From assembly GCF_001697185.1 (NCBI RefSeq), contig NZ_CP014224.1, positions 310,001 through 374,000 on the forward strand: a stretch of 64,000 nucleotides of DNA, written 5' to 3'. The stretch is from Wenyingzhuangia fucanilytica (GTDB taxonomy: Bacteria; Bacteroidota; Bacteroidia; Flavobacteriales; Flavobacteriaceae). The translations under genes and the position numbers were made by a program. Position 1 is the first letter of the stretch. Each line of letters begins with the position of its first letter. The notes beneath the pieces were generated by a model that worked only from the letters and a program-made list of their open reading frames with translations, was not told the DNA's origin and made no database searches. This document shows, in pieces, positions 1-7,776 of this stretch.

Positions 1-365
1 CCTTTTTGTTCTTGAATACTCCAAAGAATATGAGGAGTTAAAATAAAAAACATTTGTTCTGTTTGAAAGTTTATGGTCTCGGTTTTTAAGACCTTTATTG
101 TTACAAACAAAACATTATCTAGTTCTAAAACCTTGTTAGGGTGTTTTTCTTCAGAAATTAATTTTAGTAAAAAATCATCTAGTAAACTTTGGGTGATGAT
201 TGATTTAAATTCATTTTTATGATGTGTACCATAGGTGTTTAGCCACTTGATTTTTTTAGAATCACTATTAAAATCTATTTGCTCAAGTGAAGTGATAGGA
301 TCACAAGAGTGAGTTTCTTTAGAGTATTCTATTAGTGAGGTGCTATTAAAAAAATCTTTTTTCAT
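1..365 (-). CDS. CorA-like magnesium/cobalt transporter, N-terminal part (cut by window edge)
   Basis: This open frame starts at the ATG on the complement of 363-365 and runs off the left edge, giving about 121 residues. The visible part is a soluble N-terminal domain: a WLNTYG stretch near residue 40, and an LDNVLFVTIKVL strand followed by EQMFFILTPHILWSIQEQKG. This order resembles the cytoplasmic domain of CorA-family ion channels (a W-x-N-x-x-G motif, then paired strands of the 'vlf..vlk' and 'l...lllt..e' type). The diagnostic C-terminal GMN motif and membrane helices lie outside the window, so the assignment rests on the N-terminal pattern alone. The next gene is an MscS-type channel in the same direction, 14 bp away. 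Confidence 0.55.
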   Translation of the reverse strand, partial: MKKDFFNSTSLIEYSKETHSCDPITSLEQIDFNSDSKKIKWLNTYGTHHKNEFKSIITQSLLDDFLLKLISEEKHPNKVLELDNVLFVTIKVLKTETINFQTEQMFFILTPHILWSIQEQK

Positions 366-379
366 ATCTGAAATTAAAA

Positions 380-1216
380 TTATGACTCTTTGTTTTTAAT
401 GTGTACATCTAATTGGTTAAATGGTACCGAAATACCATTTTCTTTAAATGCTCTAGCTATATTTATTCTAATTTCGCTTTTAATTTTTTCAACACCAAAT
501 ATATTTACAGTATAAAAAATTACTGTAAAGTCTAAAGACGAAGCTCCAAAGTTAGAAAATCTAACATCTACTTCATGTTTTCTGATGACTTCTGGATGAA
601 TTTCGGCACATTTTTTAAGCACTTTAATAACTAAATCTACATCACTACCATAGGCAACACCCACCTTTACGGTAAATAGGGTAGTAGGTCCATGATGACT
701 CCAGTTAACTACTTTGTTTGTAGTAATTAAAGAGTTAGGAATAATAACAGAGATGTCATATCTGTTAATGGCTTTAGAGGTTCTAAGTCCAATACTTTGT
801 ATTTTAACCACATCGTTGTCAATTTCTAAAATGTCACCAACCTTAGTGGTTCCTTCAAAAAGTAAAATTAATCCAGAAATAAAATCGTTAAAAGTTTGTT
901 GTAAACCTAAACCTATACCAACTAATAAAGCTGCAGAACCAGCTAATAAAAAAGTGATTTCAATTCCAAGTCCTTCTAGCATAAATACAATTCCTATTAC
1001 CCAAAGAAAATAAGAGGATATTTGGGCTAAAGCATAAGCGTTGGAGTGATCTATACCTCCCACATCTTTACGTTTATGTATAATTTTAGAAACGATCCAA
1101 ACCAAAAGTCTGGTAAAAACAAAAATGGCTAATACCAATAAAAGATTAAATATTTTGATGGAATTTTCTCCAACTTTAATAATCTCAATATTGATAAATT
1201 CATTCAATGCATCCAT
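380..1216 (-). CDS. mscS: Small-conductance mechanosensitive channel, MscS family
   Basis: The protein resembles the MscS family, which opens under membrane tension to release solutes during hypo-osmotic shock. There is a short N-terminal region, hydrophobic helices (LLLVLAIFVFTRLLVWIV, then a second pair), and a pore-lining glycine/alanine-rich helix containing GSAALLVGIGLGLQQ, followed by the FISGLILLFEGTTKVGD segment and a beta domain typical of MscS. Length is about 278-290 residues, normal for a minimal MscS. The frame opens 12 codons earlier (1252), but the extra residues are not family-like, so the internal Met (MDALNEF) at 1216 is preferred. It lies just downstream of moaA in the same direction and could be read through from it. 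Confidence 0.85.
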   Translation of the reverse strand: MDALNEFINIEIIKVGENSIKIFNLLLVLAIFVFTRLLVWIVSKIIHKRKDVGGIDHSNAYALAQISSYFLWVIGIVFMLEGLGIEITFLLAGSAALLVGIGLGLQQTFNDFISGLILLFEGTTKVGDILEIDNDVVKIQSIGLRTSKAINRYDISVIIPNSLITTNKVVNWSHHGPTTLFTVKVGVAYGSDVDLVIKVLKKCAEIHPEVIRKHEVDVRFSNFGASSLDFTVIFYTVNIFGVEKIKSEIRINIARAFKENGISVPFNQLDVHIKNKES

Positions 1217-1277
1217 GTAAAATAATTTTACATAAAAGTAGCTAAAAGGCAATAAAAATAAAGGTTAAAATGGTTAT

Positions 1278-2288
1278 TTATCCACCAATAGTAATCATAC
1301 TTCGGTTGTCTAGGCGTAAATCATCCGAAGTAAATTGGTTTTGAGTATCCATACCACCACGCATTTTCTTTTTAGATTGAATGGCAACTTTAATAGGAGT
1401 TTCAATATTTTCACCAGCTCTTAAAGCTGTTAATAAATCTTCTTCTCCACCAGAAAATAAGCAGTTTTTTAATTTACCATTGGCCGTTAAACGGATTCGG
1501 TTACAACTATCGCAAAAAGGATTGGTTACCGTACTAATAATTGCAAAACTTCCTCTGGCATTTTTTAGTTGGTAATTTTTAGAAGTATCATTAGGAGCAT
1601 CATTTATTCTTATAATATTGTCTGCTCCAAAATGATTTTTAGCTGTTTCTACAATGGTAGCCAAAGAAACAAGTTGGTCTAATTTCCATTCGTTTCCATT
1701 AAAAGGCATAAATTCAATAAAACGAAGGTTTAGATTATGATGTTTGGTAAATTCAATAAAATCATTGATTTCATCATCATTTACTCCTTTCATTAAAACG
1801 CAATTAAGTTTTACTTTAAAAAAATCATCATTAGCAAATAGCATGATGTTTTTGTAAACTCTATCAAAATTTTTGCGTCTAGTAATTTCGTTAAATTTAC
1901 TAGGGTTTAAAGAATCAATACTGATGTTTATCTTTTGGATATTACATTCTTTAAAAAGAGTTACAAATTTATCTATGGTAATTCCATTTGTGGTAATAGA
2001 AAGCTCTACAGGAAGTGTTGCTAATTTTTTTAAAATAACAGCAACATCTTTTCTAACCAAGGGTTCTCCTCCTGTAATTCTTATTTTTGTTACCCCTAAA
2101 TCCACAAACTTTTTAGCAATTTCAAAAACTTCATCATAATTCATAATATGATCTTTAGGAGACAATTGAATCCCTTCGGCAGGCATACAATAAGTACATC
2201 TTAAGTTACAACGCTCTGTAATAGAAATTCGTAAATAAGTATGTTCTCTTTTAAAAGAGTCAATTAATATGTGGTCTGTTTTTTTGAT
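1278..2288 (-). CDS. moaA: GTP 3',8-cyclase MoaA (molybdenum cofactor biosynthesis), unusual start
   Basis: MoaA is the radical-SAM enzyme that, with MoaC, converts GTP to cyclic pyranopterin monophosphate. The N-terminal cluster motif C-N-L-R-C-T-Y-C (CxxxCxxC) is encoded at about 2187-2210, followed by ITGGEPLVRKD (SAM binding). The C-terminal second cluster is CDSCNRIRLTANGKLKNCLF, and the protein ends in the usual GG. The only ATG (2186) would remove the radical-SAM cysteines. Between the in-frame stop at 2301-2303 and the motif there is no ATG, GTG or TTG. Initiation therefore has to use ATC (2288), ATA or ATT (2264), unless the gene is damaged. I used 2288 because it gives the usual MKKxxxxLIDSF-type leader. 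It is the last moa gene of the run, 105 bp after moaC-moaB. Confidence 0.8.
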   Translation of the reverse strand: MKKTDHILIDSFKREHTYLRISITERCNLRCTYCMPAEGIQLSPKDHIMNYDEVFEIAKKFVDLGVTKIRITGGEPLVRKDVAVILKKLATLPVELSITTNGITIDKFVTLFKECNIQKINISIDSLNPSKFNEITRRKNFDRVYKNIMLFANDDFFKVKLNCVLMKGVNDDEINDFIEFTKHHNLNLRFIEFMPFNGNEWKLDQLVSLATIVETAKNHFGADNIIRINDAPNDTSKNYQLKNARGSFAIISTVTNPFCDSCNRIRLTANGKLKNCLFSGGEEDLLTALRAGENIETPIKVAIQSKKKMRGGMDTQNQFTSDDLRLDNRSMITIGG

Positions 2289-2393
2289 ATGCTGTTGTTT
2301 TTAATTATTGTTATTGCTTCTCGAGTTCACTCGAAGGCTTATTTTTATTTATCTAAAAGTAGTTAAGAATGCATTGATTTCATTATTCAATAA

Positions 2394-3302
2394 TTAATGC
2401 CTTTCTCCTTTTAGAACACCATAAATATGTAAAATAGCAGGGAAAATTGCTTCCATAGATTCTTCTGCTCCCTTAGTCGATCCTGGTAAAGCCAAAACTA
2501 AGGTATTATTAATAACTCCAGCTACACTGCGCGAAAGCATAGAATAAGGAGTTCTAGTTTGTCCGTAACTTCTAATAGCTTCTTCAATTCCTGGTATTTG
2601 TCTTTCAAACAAAGGAATCAAAGTTTCTGGAGTGACATCTCTTTTTGATAATCCTGTTCCTCCTGTGTAAATAATTAAATCAAAATCTTGTTGACTATTG
2701 GTGATGGCTTTATCTCTAATAATGTCTTTTTCATCAGGAATAATGGTATACTCTCCAATAGTAACTTCACATTCTTTTAATTTATTGATAATTGCTTTTC
2801 CTGCTTTATCTTCTTTTTTTCCTGCAGAAATAGTGTCAGAACAAACAATAACAGAGGCTTTTAAACCGGCTCCAGAATTTTTATGAAAAGTAGATTTCCC
2901 TCCTCTTTTTTCTAGCAACTTAATACTTCCTATTTCTACTTGTTTGTCAATAGGTTTAAGCATGTCATACATGTTTAATGCAACTACGCTTGCTCCATGC
3001 ATAGCTTCAACTTCAACGCCAGTTTTGTAAATGGTTTTTACAGTCATTAAAATAGTAATTTCTAAACCATTTATTTGATACTCAACACCTGTAAATTCAA
3101 TAGGTAGTGGATGGCAGTCTGGTAATAAATAAGGTGTTTGTTTAATACCTAACAATCCTGCAGCACGACTCATTTCAAAAACATCCCCTTTAGGAACAGT
3201 TTTGTTGTTAATAGCATCAATAGTTTCTTGCTTGCTAACTTTCACTATTGCTTGTGCAGTAGCAGTTCTTAGGGTTGGGCTTTTATGTGTGATATCTACC
3301 AT
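2394..3302 (-). CDS. moaCB: Bifunctional MoaC-MoaB/MogA fusion (molybdenum cofactor biosynthesis)
   Basis: This is a two-domain protein of 302 residues. Residues 1 to about 150 are MoaC, cyclic pyranopterin monophosphate synthase: it starts MVDIT, as MoaC does, and carries KGDVFEMSRAAGLLGIKQT and VEVEAMHGASVVALNMYDMLK. Residues from about 155 are a MoaB/MogA molybdopterin adenylyltransferase domain, with VIVCSDTISAG, DLIIYTGGTGLSKRDVTPE and LALPGSTKGAEESM. The fusion joins an early and a late step of the cofactor pathway, and MoaC-MoaB fusions are known in Bacteroidota. It lies between the four-helix-bundle gene (28 bp upstream) and moaA (about 105 bp downstream). Confidence 0.92.
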   Translation of the reverse strand: MVDITHKSPTLRTATAQAIVKVSKQETIDAINNKTVPKGDVFEMSRAAGLLGIKQTPYLLPDCHPLPIEFTGVEYQINGLEITILMTVKTIYKTGVEVEAMHGASVVALNMYDMLKPIDKQVEIGSIKLLEKRGGKSTFHKNSGAGLKASVIVCSDTISAGKKEDKAGKAIINKLKECEVTIGEYTIIPDEKDIIRDKAITNSQQDFDLIIYTGGTGLSKRDVTPETLIPLFERQIPGIEEAIRSYGQTRTPYSMLSRSVAGVINNTLVLALPGSTKGAEESMEAIFPAILHIYGVLKGERH

Positions 3303-3330
3303 TCTTGAATTGTTTATTTTCTATTGATTA

Positions 3331-3681
3331 TTATCTATTGTTATTGGCTGTTTTTCTTGATGCAATAAAAATAGATGTCAATTCTTTAGATTCTTGTATT
3401 AAACTTTTAGCTAATTGATGTTCAATAATATTTTCATCAATTAAAAACTCTAACCAAAAGTTAGCTTCATCAACTTCTTCTATTACAATACTGATTTTTG
3501 AAATAAAACTAGCTTTTGATTGGGCCAAACATGTAGCTCTATAATTTGCTGCAACAGATGTACTACATCTAATTAATTGACCTTTTATATGATTTGAAAG
3601 ATAAGTTTTTGGAAAGAATTCAGTTAGTTTAATACAGTTATGTGCAAACTTTTTGGTTCTTATTTTTAATACTTCTTTCAT
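3331..3681 (-). CDS. Four-helix-bundle protein (23S rRNA intervening-sequence/Avd-like family)
   Basis: A 116-residue, mainly helical protein matching the S23/Avd-like four-helix-bundle family. Typical elements are the N-terminal KIRTKKFAHNCIKLTEFFP, the LIRCSTSVAANYRATCLAQSK signature and the EEVDEANFWLEFLIDENII helix. The molecular function of stand-alone members is unknown. Here it sits inside the molybdenum cofactor run between moaE and moaC-moaB, with no obvious link to the pathway. The 12-mer TATCTATTG(T/G)TA occurs at its 3' end (3332-3343) and just upstream of its start (3698-3709), which suggests it was added to the operon as a cassette. Confidence 0.85.
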   Translation of the reverse strand: MKEVLKIRTKKFAHNCIKLTEFFPKTYLSNHIKGQLIRCSTSVAANYRATCLAQSKASFISKISIVIEEVDEANFWLEFLIDENIIEHQLAKSLIQESKELTSIFIASRKTANNNR

Positions 3682-3766
3682 ATTTAAAATAGTTTGCTAT
3701 CTATTGGTAACTAATTTTAGTTTTTAATATGTAGCATTAATCAATATAAAATAGTCAATATAAAAT

Positions 3767-4201
3767 TTACGAATTAACTTTCCACTGATGGCTTTCGTCT
3801 TCAAAAATTTCTTTACCAAAAATAGGACTTTCTGCTTTGATAGTTTCTACCAAATATTCTAAAGCTTTCATTGCTTCTTTTCTTCTAGGCGAAGACACAA
3901 AAACAAATAGACAAATTTCACCAGCTTTTACAGCGCCTAAACTGTGGTAAATATGCATGCAGGTAAGTTCAAACTTATCAAAGGTAGCCTCTCTAATTTC
4001 GCTAAATTTAGTGTTGGCCATTTCTTCATAAGCAGTATACTCAATAGCTGATACTGTTTTACCATTTATTTCATCAGCCCTTACTTGACCCAAAAAAATA
4101 TCATGAGCACCTATGCTTGTTTTGGTCTGATGCTTGGCTATAGAATTGGCAATAAAATCTGGAGTAATAGCTCCTTGAATAAATACATTGTGTTTTTTCA
4201 T
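3767..4201 (-). CDS. moaE: Molybdopterin synthase catalytic subunit MoaE
   Basis: MoaE, with MoaD, inserts two sulfurs into cyclic pyranopterin monophosphate to make molybdopterin. Family features are IGAHDIFLGQVRADEINGKTV, the AIEYTAYEEMA segment, MHIYHSLGAVKAGEICLFVFVSSPRRKEAMKA and the C-terminal PIFGKEIFEDESHQW, which carries the conserved active-site lysine. The frame is open to 4270, but that would overlap moaD and add 23 non-family residues. The start at 4201 (MKKHNVFIQG) gives 144 residues, the usual size, 31 bp after moaD. Confidence 0.92.
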   Translation of the reverse strand: MKKHNVFIQGAITPDFIANSIAKHQTKTSIGAHDIFLGQVRADEINGKTVSAIEYTAYEEMANTKFSEIREATFDKFELTCMHIYHSLGAVKAGEICLFVFVSSPRRKEAMKALEYLVETIKAESPIFGKEIFEDESHQWKVNS

Positions 4202-4232
4202 GTCTTTTACCTTTATACTTATACAAAGGTAA

Positions 4233-4475
4233 TCATCCTCCAGCAAATGGAGGTAAAAAAGCCAATTCATCTCCGTTTTTTATAGGATAATTTTTAGAGA
4301 CTATTTTTTGATTTACAGCAATGTTATAAGTGATGTTAGTTAGTGTGGGATATTTGCTAAGGATCTTTTTTTCAATACTTTCTAGAGTGCAATCATCCAC
4401 TTCTAAAGAAATAGATTCTTGATTTAAGTTGGTTGTTTCTACCAACATTCCAAAGTATTTAATGGTGATTAGCAT
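4233..4475 (-). CDS. moaD: Molybdopterin synthase sulfur carrier subunit MoaD
   Basis: A small ubiquitin-like sulfur carrier of 80 residues. It starts MLITIKYFGMLVE, and ends with NGDELAFLPPFAGG: the exposed C-terminal Gly-Gly is the residue pair that is adenylated and converted to the thiocarboxylate. Its start overlaps the end of mobA by 7 bp, and moaE follows after 31 bp, so translation is probably coupled across mobA-moaD-moaE. Confidence 0.93.
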   Translation of the reverse strand: MLITIKYFGMLVETTNLNQESISLEVDDCTLESIEKKILSKYPTLTNITYNIAVNQKIVSKNYPIKNGDELAFLPPFAGG

Positions 4476-5038
4476 ATGTTGTAGCGTTCTAAATCTTTTG
4501 GGGTGTTAATGTTTACTATTTTTTCTTTAATATGGTCTGGGGCAACAATCGTTTTTGCATCTAGTTGTTTGATGACAAAACGTAATTTTTGAATTTTATT
4601 TTTAAGAGCTAATTTAAAAATACCTAAACATTTTCGGTTGTATAATGCAATTAAAGGTGTTGTTCTGCTATTACAAATATATTGAACAATATCATGTTTA
4701 TTGTTGCGCTCATCTAACAAAGGTTTAAAAACTTCAAAATCTACTTTTGGAGCATCGCAACTTACAATAATACTATAGTTGGTTTTACTAGCTTTTAGTC
4801 CAGTATATACTGCAGCAACAGGACCGTAATCTTTTACATTGTCTGGAATTCTTTTTACACCAAACTGATCATAAGTTTCGTGATTACTAACAATAATAAT
4901 TTCATCAACAATAGGGGTTAATTTGTTAATGATGTGTTGAGTGAAGGTAATGTTGTTAAGTGTTAGGGTTCCTTTGTCGGTTCCCATTCTTGTGCTATTT
5001 CCACCCGCTAGAATAATTCCAGTAATGTTCTTTTGCAT
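4469..5038 (-). CDS. mobA: Molybdenum cofactor guanylyltransferase MobA
   Basis: MobA attaches GMP to the molybdenum cofactor, giving the bis-MGD form used by NapA and Nas-type nitrate reductases, both encoded in this window. The N-terminus has the nucleotidyltransferase signature LAGGNSTRMGTDKG (residues about 10-23). VKDYGPVAAVYTGLKASK and SCDAPKVDFEVFKPL (metal-binding Asp) follow. At 189 residues it matches the family. It lies 14 bp after moeA and overlaps moaD by 7 bp. Confidence 0.92.
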   Translation of the reverse strand: MQKNITGIILAGGNSTRMGTDKGTLTLNNITFTQHIINKLTPIVDEIIIVSNHETYDQFGVKRIPDNVKDYGPVAAVYTGLKASKTNYSIIVSCDAPKVDFEVFKPLLDERNNKHDIVQYICNSRTTPLIALYNRKCLGIFKLALKNKIQKLRFVIKQLDAKTIVAPDHIKEKIVNINTPKDLERYNIC

Positions 5039-5052
5039 AACAATAGTTGGTT

Positions 5053-6243
5053 TTAATCAATTATATAGGTTTTTACTTTTTCTCCTTTTTTTACTATTTT
5101 AATATCGTCTTCTAAATAAATTAAAGCATTGGCTTGGGCAAAACTATTTAACATGGCAGAGCTTTGACTTCCTAAGATTTCTACACCATTTTGAGTTGTT
5201 TTTGCTTTTAAAAACTCTCCTCTAGTTCCTTTTTTTAGGTATTCGTTTTCTAATGTTAATTCTACTGTTGATTTACTGTAATTAGGGTTTCCAATTATTT
5301 TTTGTAAAGCAGATTCAATGTAGATATAATAACATGTTAATGCCGAAGCTGGATTTCCAGGAAGTGCAAATACAACTGTATTTTGATTTTTACCAAAAAA
5401 TAAAGGCTTCCCTGGTTTTTGCTTTATTTTATAAAAAATTTGTTCTGTTTTTAGCTCTAACAAAGCTTTCCCTACAAAATCATAATCACCAACAGATATT
5501 CCTCCTGAAATTAATACAACATCACTTTCTTTTAAAGTAGTTGCTAAGGTGTTTTTTGTAGCAGCATAATCATCTTTTACTTTGATGATGTTTGTTTTGT
5601 TAAAACCTTTTTTTGCCAAAGCGGTTTGTAGCATAATAGCATTGCTTTCGTAAATTTGTCCAAATTCCAAAGGTGTTCCCGGAGTGACTAATTCATTTCC
5701 AGTTACAATAATACTAATGTTGGGTTTTGGATAAATACTTACTTCTGTAATACCTAAGGTTGCTAAAAAACCAATGGCTGCGGGGTTTAGTTTTTCCCCT
5801 TTTTGTAAGGCAATTTGTTTTTGTTTAATCTGTTCTCCTTCTAGTCTGATGTTTTTATAATCAGAGAGCGTGTCATCAATTTTTAAAACACCATTGTTAA
5901 CCTCGGTGTTTTCTTGCATAATAACAGCATTTGCATTTATAGGAGTAGGAGCTCCTGTAAAAATTCTTACAGCTTCTCCTGTGTTTAAGGTTCTTTTGTT
6001 GTTGTCTCCAGCTTTTATTTCATCAACCAATTTAAAATTGTTTTGATGTTTGTCGTCATATAAAATAGCGTAACCATCCATGGCAGATTGGTTAAAAGGA
6101 GGCATGTTTATAGGAGAGAAAATATCTTCTGCTAAAAACAAATCCAAAGCATCTTTAAGCAAAACTTTTTTAGGTTTTTTGCTTAAAACGTTTGTGTTTA
6201 CCAAGTTGATGGCTTCTTTAATGCTAACTAAATAATTGTTCAT
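5053..6243 (-). CDS. moeA: Molybdopterin molybdenumtransferase MoeA
   Basis: MoeA inserts molybdate into adenylated molybdopterin. The 396-residue protein has the usual order: SPINMPPFNQSAMDGYAI near residue 45, RIFTGAPTPINANAVIMQE, the central SIIVTGNELVTPG and VLISGGISVGDYDFV, and ALPGNPASALTCYYIYIE, with a C-terminal beta domain. It stands 30 bp after the rubredoxin-tailed redox gene and 14 bp before mobA. No molybdate transporter (modABC) is in the window. Confidence 0.94.
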   Translation of the reverse strand: MNNYLVSIKEAINLVNTNVLSKKPKKVLLKDALDLFLAEDIFSPINMPPFNQSAMDGYAILYDDKHQNNFKLVDEIKAGDNNKRTLNTGEAVRIFTGAPTPINANAVIMQENTEVNNGVLKIDDTLSDYKNIRLEGEQIKQKQIALQKGEKLNPAAIGFLATLGITEVSIYPKPNISIIVTGNELVTPGTPLEFGQIYESNAIMLQTALAKKGFNKTNIIKVKDDYAATKNTLATTLKESDVVLISGGISVGDYDFVGKALLELKTEQIFYKIKQKPGKPLFFGKNQNTVVFALPGNPASALTCYYIYIESALQKIIGNPNYSKSTVELTLENEYLKKGTRGEFLKAKTTQNGVEILGSQSSAMLNSFAQANALIYLEDDIKIVKKGEKVKTYIID

Positions 6244-6273
6244 GTCAATAAAATATAGAAGACTAAATTATGA

Positions 6274-7719
6274 TTATTCTGCCAAAACAACTTCCTTAAA
6301 TTTAGTTTTTGGTGCCTCACAAAGACTACAGCAATAATCGTCTGGTAAGTCTTTAAATGCTATTCCCGGCGCAATGTTTGCTTCTTCATCACCTATTTCA
6401 TCATCATAGACAGTCATACAGTTACCGCATTGGTAAACAGTTGATTCTAATAGTCCAGAGTCTTTATTTTGTTTAGGTTTTTTTACGTTTTCAGTATTGT
6501 TATCTAATTGTTTAAAGTACAATTGACTCAATTGCATTAACAATCCAGGAAGTTCAATTTCTTCTACGTTTTGAGCGTAAGGAATATATTCTCTTGTGTT
6601 TGGATCAAAGTTTTTACAATACAATACATTATATGATGCAATGTTTTCGTAGCTATTGGCAATTTTAGGATTTGGATTTTTTTCTACTATCATTGAAGTA
6701 AAGTAGTGAGGATCCTCACTTCTTTCATGATATCCAAATGTTAATCCGTAAGTACTAATATCATTTTGATCAAAAGATTTTACAATAAACCTTTTTAATT
6801 TTAAAGCTTCTGGGTCACTAACAGGTAAATGCCAGTTTAATTCTAAAGAAGAGTGGCGAACGTTGATTCCTCTTTGTCCTAAAAACTTTTCTAGCATAAA
6901 CTTATATTCCTTTTCAATACCTTTTACAATAAAAGATTTCCAAGGTGTGATACAAATTTTACTGATTTTGTAATCCATACAAAAATCACAAAAATCATCT
7001 AAGAAATTAATATCATATTGATTGTTTCTCCAGTACAATCCTAGCCAATATTGGCTAATTCCCATTTTGTTCATTCCTTCGTAATAGGGGAATGGTCTGT
7101 AAGGAATTTTTAATGGTTCTGTAACTACTTTGTTATTAGAGTCTGTTAATTCGGTTACTCTGTTAAATAAATCCTGAACATTATCAAAGTTTTTATATTC
7201 TTCTTCAATAATTTTAGCCACTTTAGCTATGTTCCAAGTAAAAACCAATACAGGGTAGGAGATGTCTTTTTCCCAACCCGGTAAGTTTAAATTTACATAC
7301 CAATAATCCTCGCTTTTTGAAGCAATAAAATTGATGTTTCCTCCATAGATTGGTACCAGGTTTTGTTGAGGATCTACAATGTTGATTTTTAAAGTAGGAT
7401 TGTATTTAAAATCTTCGTGTAAATACAAATAGGTAGTAGCACTTAACCAAGAAGTTTGTTGAAAAACATCGGCACAAACATATGAAGATACAATGTTTTG
7501 ATATTTGTGAGTATCATCATCAATATCTTGTTTAAACTCAGGGAAATAAGTTTTTAACAAATGCTGTTGGTTTTCTTTAACAGGTAATAATATATCTTGT
7601 CTAGACCCAAAGCTAATAGAAGTTAAATTCAATGCTCTAGCTAGTTGTGTAACTTGCTTTAATTCATTTGGAGTGATAACTCCTCCTTTGATGAAAATTC
7701 TTTTTAATCTTTCAATCAT
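6274..7719 (-). CDS. Nitrite/sulfite-reductase-like ferredoxin-fold protein with C-terminal rubredoxin domain
   Basis: A 481-residue redox protein. The N-terminus (GGVITPNELKQVTQLARAL, then FGSRQDILLPV) resembles the ferredoxin-like half domain of nitrite and sulfite reductases. I see no CX5C...CX3C siroheme/4Fe-4S motif, so it is unlikely to be a reductase itself. The last about 60 residues are a rubredoxin: YQCGNCMTVYDDEIGD, AFKDLPDDYCCSLCEAPKTKF, with the two C-x2-C pairs that bind one iron. It lies 57 bp after the fused nitrate reductase and 30 bp before moeA. The inference is an electron carrier or docking partner for that enzyme. The domain call for the middle part is uncertain. Confidence 0.7.
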   Translation of the reverse strand: MIERLKRIFIKGGVITPNELKQVTQLARALNLTSISFGSRQDILLPVKENQQHLLKTYFPEFKQDIDDDTHKYQNIVSSYVCADVFQQTSWLSATTYLYLHEDFKYNPTLKINIVDPQQNLVPIYGGNINFIASKSEDYWYVNLNLPGWEKDISYPVLVFTWNIAKVAKIIEEEYKNFDNVQDLFNRVTELTDSNNKVVTEPLKIPYRPFPYYEGMNKMGISQYWLGLYWRNNQYDINFLDDFCDFCMDYKISKICITPWKSFIVKGIEKEYKFMLEKFLGQRGINVRHSSLELNWHLPVSDPEALKLKRFIVKSFDQNDISTYGLTFGYHERSEDPHYFTSMIVEKNPNPKIANSYENIASYNVLYCKNFDPNTREYIPYAQNVEEIELPGLLMQLSQLYFKQLDNNTENVKKPKQNKDSGLLESTVYQCGNCMTVYDDEIGDEEANIAPGIAFKDLPDDYCCSLCEAPKTKFKEVVLAE

Positions 7720-7776
7720 GTCTTTTTGTTTAAAGTTTGAAGTTTTGTTTGTAGAAAGTATTATTCAATTTTAATA

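Noticed and set aside
2184-2303. A frameshift explaining the missing moaA start
   Set aside because: No ATG is found in any minus-strand frame just upstream of the stop that could be joined by a single-base shift at the A run, so a frameshift alone does not solve it. A substitution or rare start codon remains.
2317-2336. Hairpin between moaCB and moaA as a terminator
   Set aside because: The CTTCTCGAGT / ACTCGAAG hairpin lacks a T run on the minus strand, so it is at most a weak structure in the spacer.
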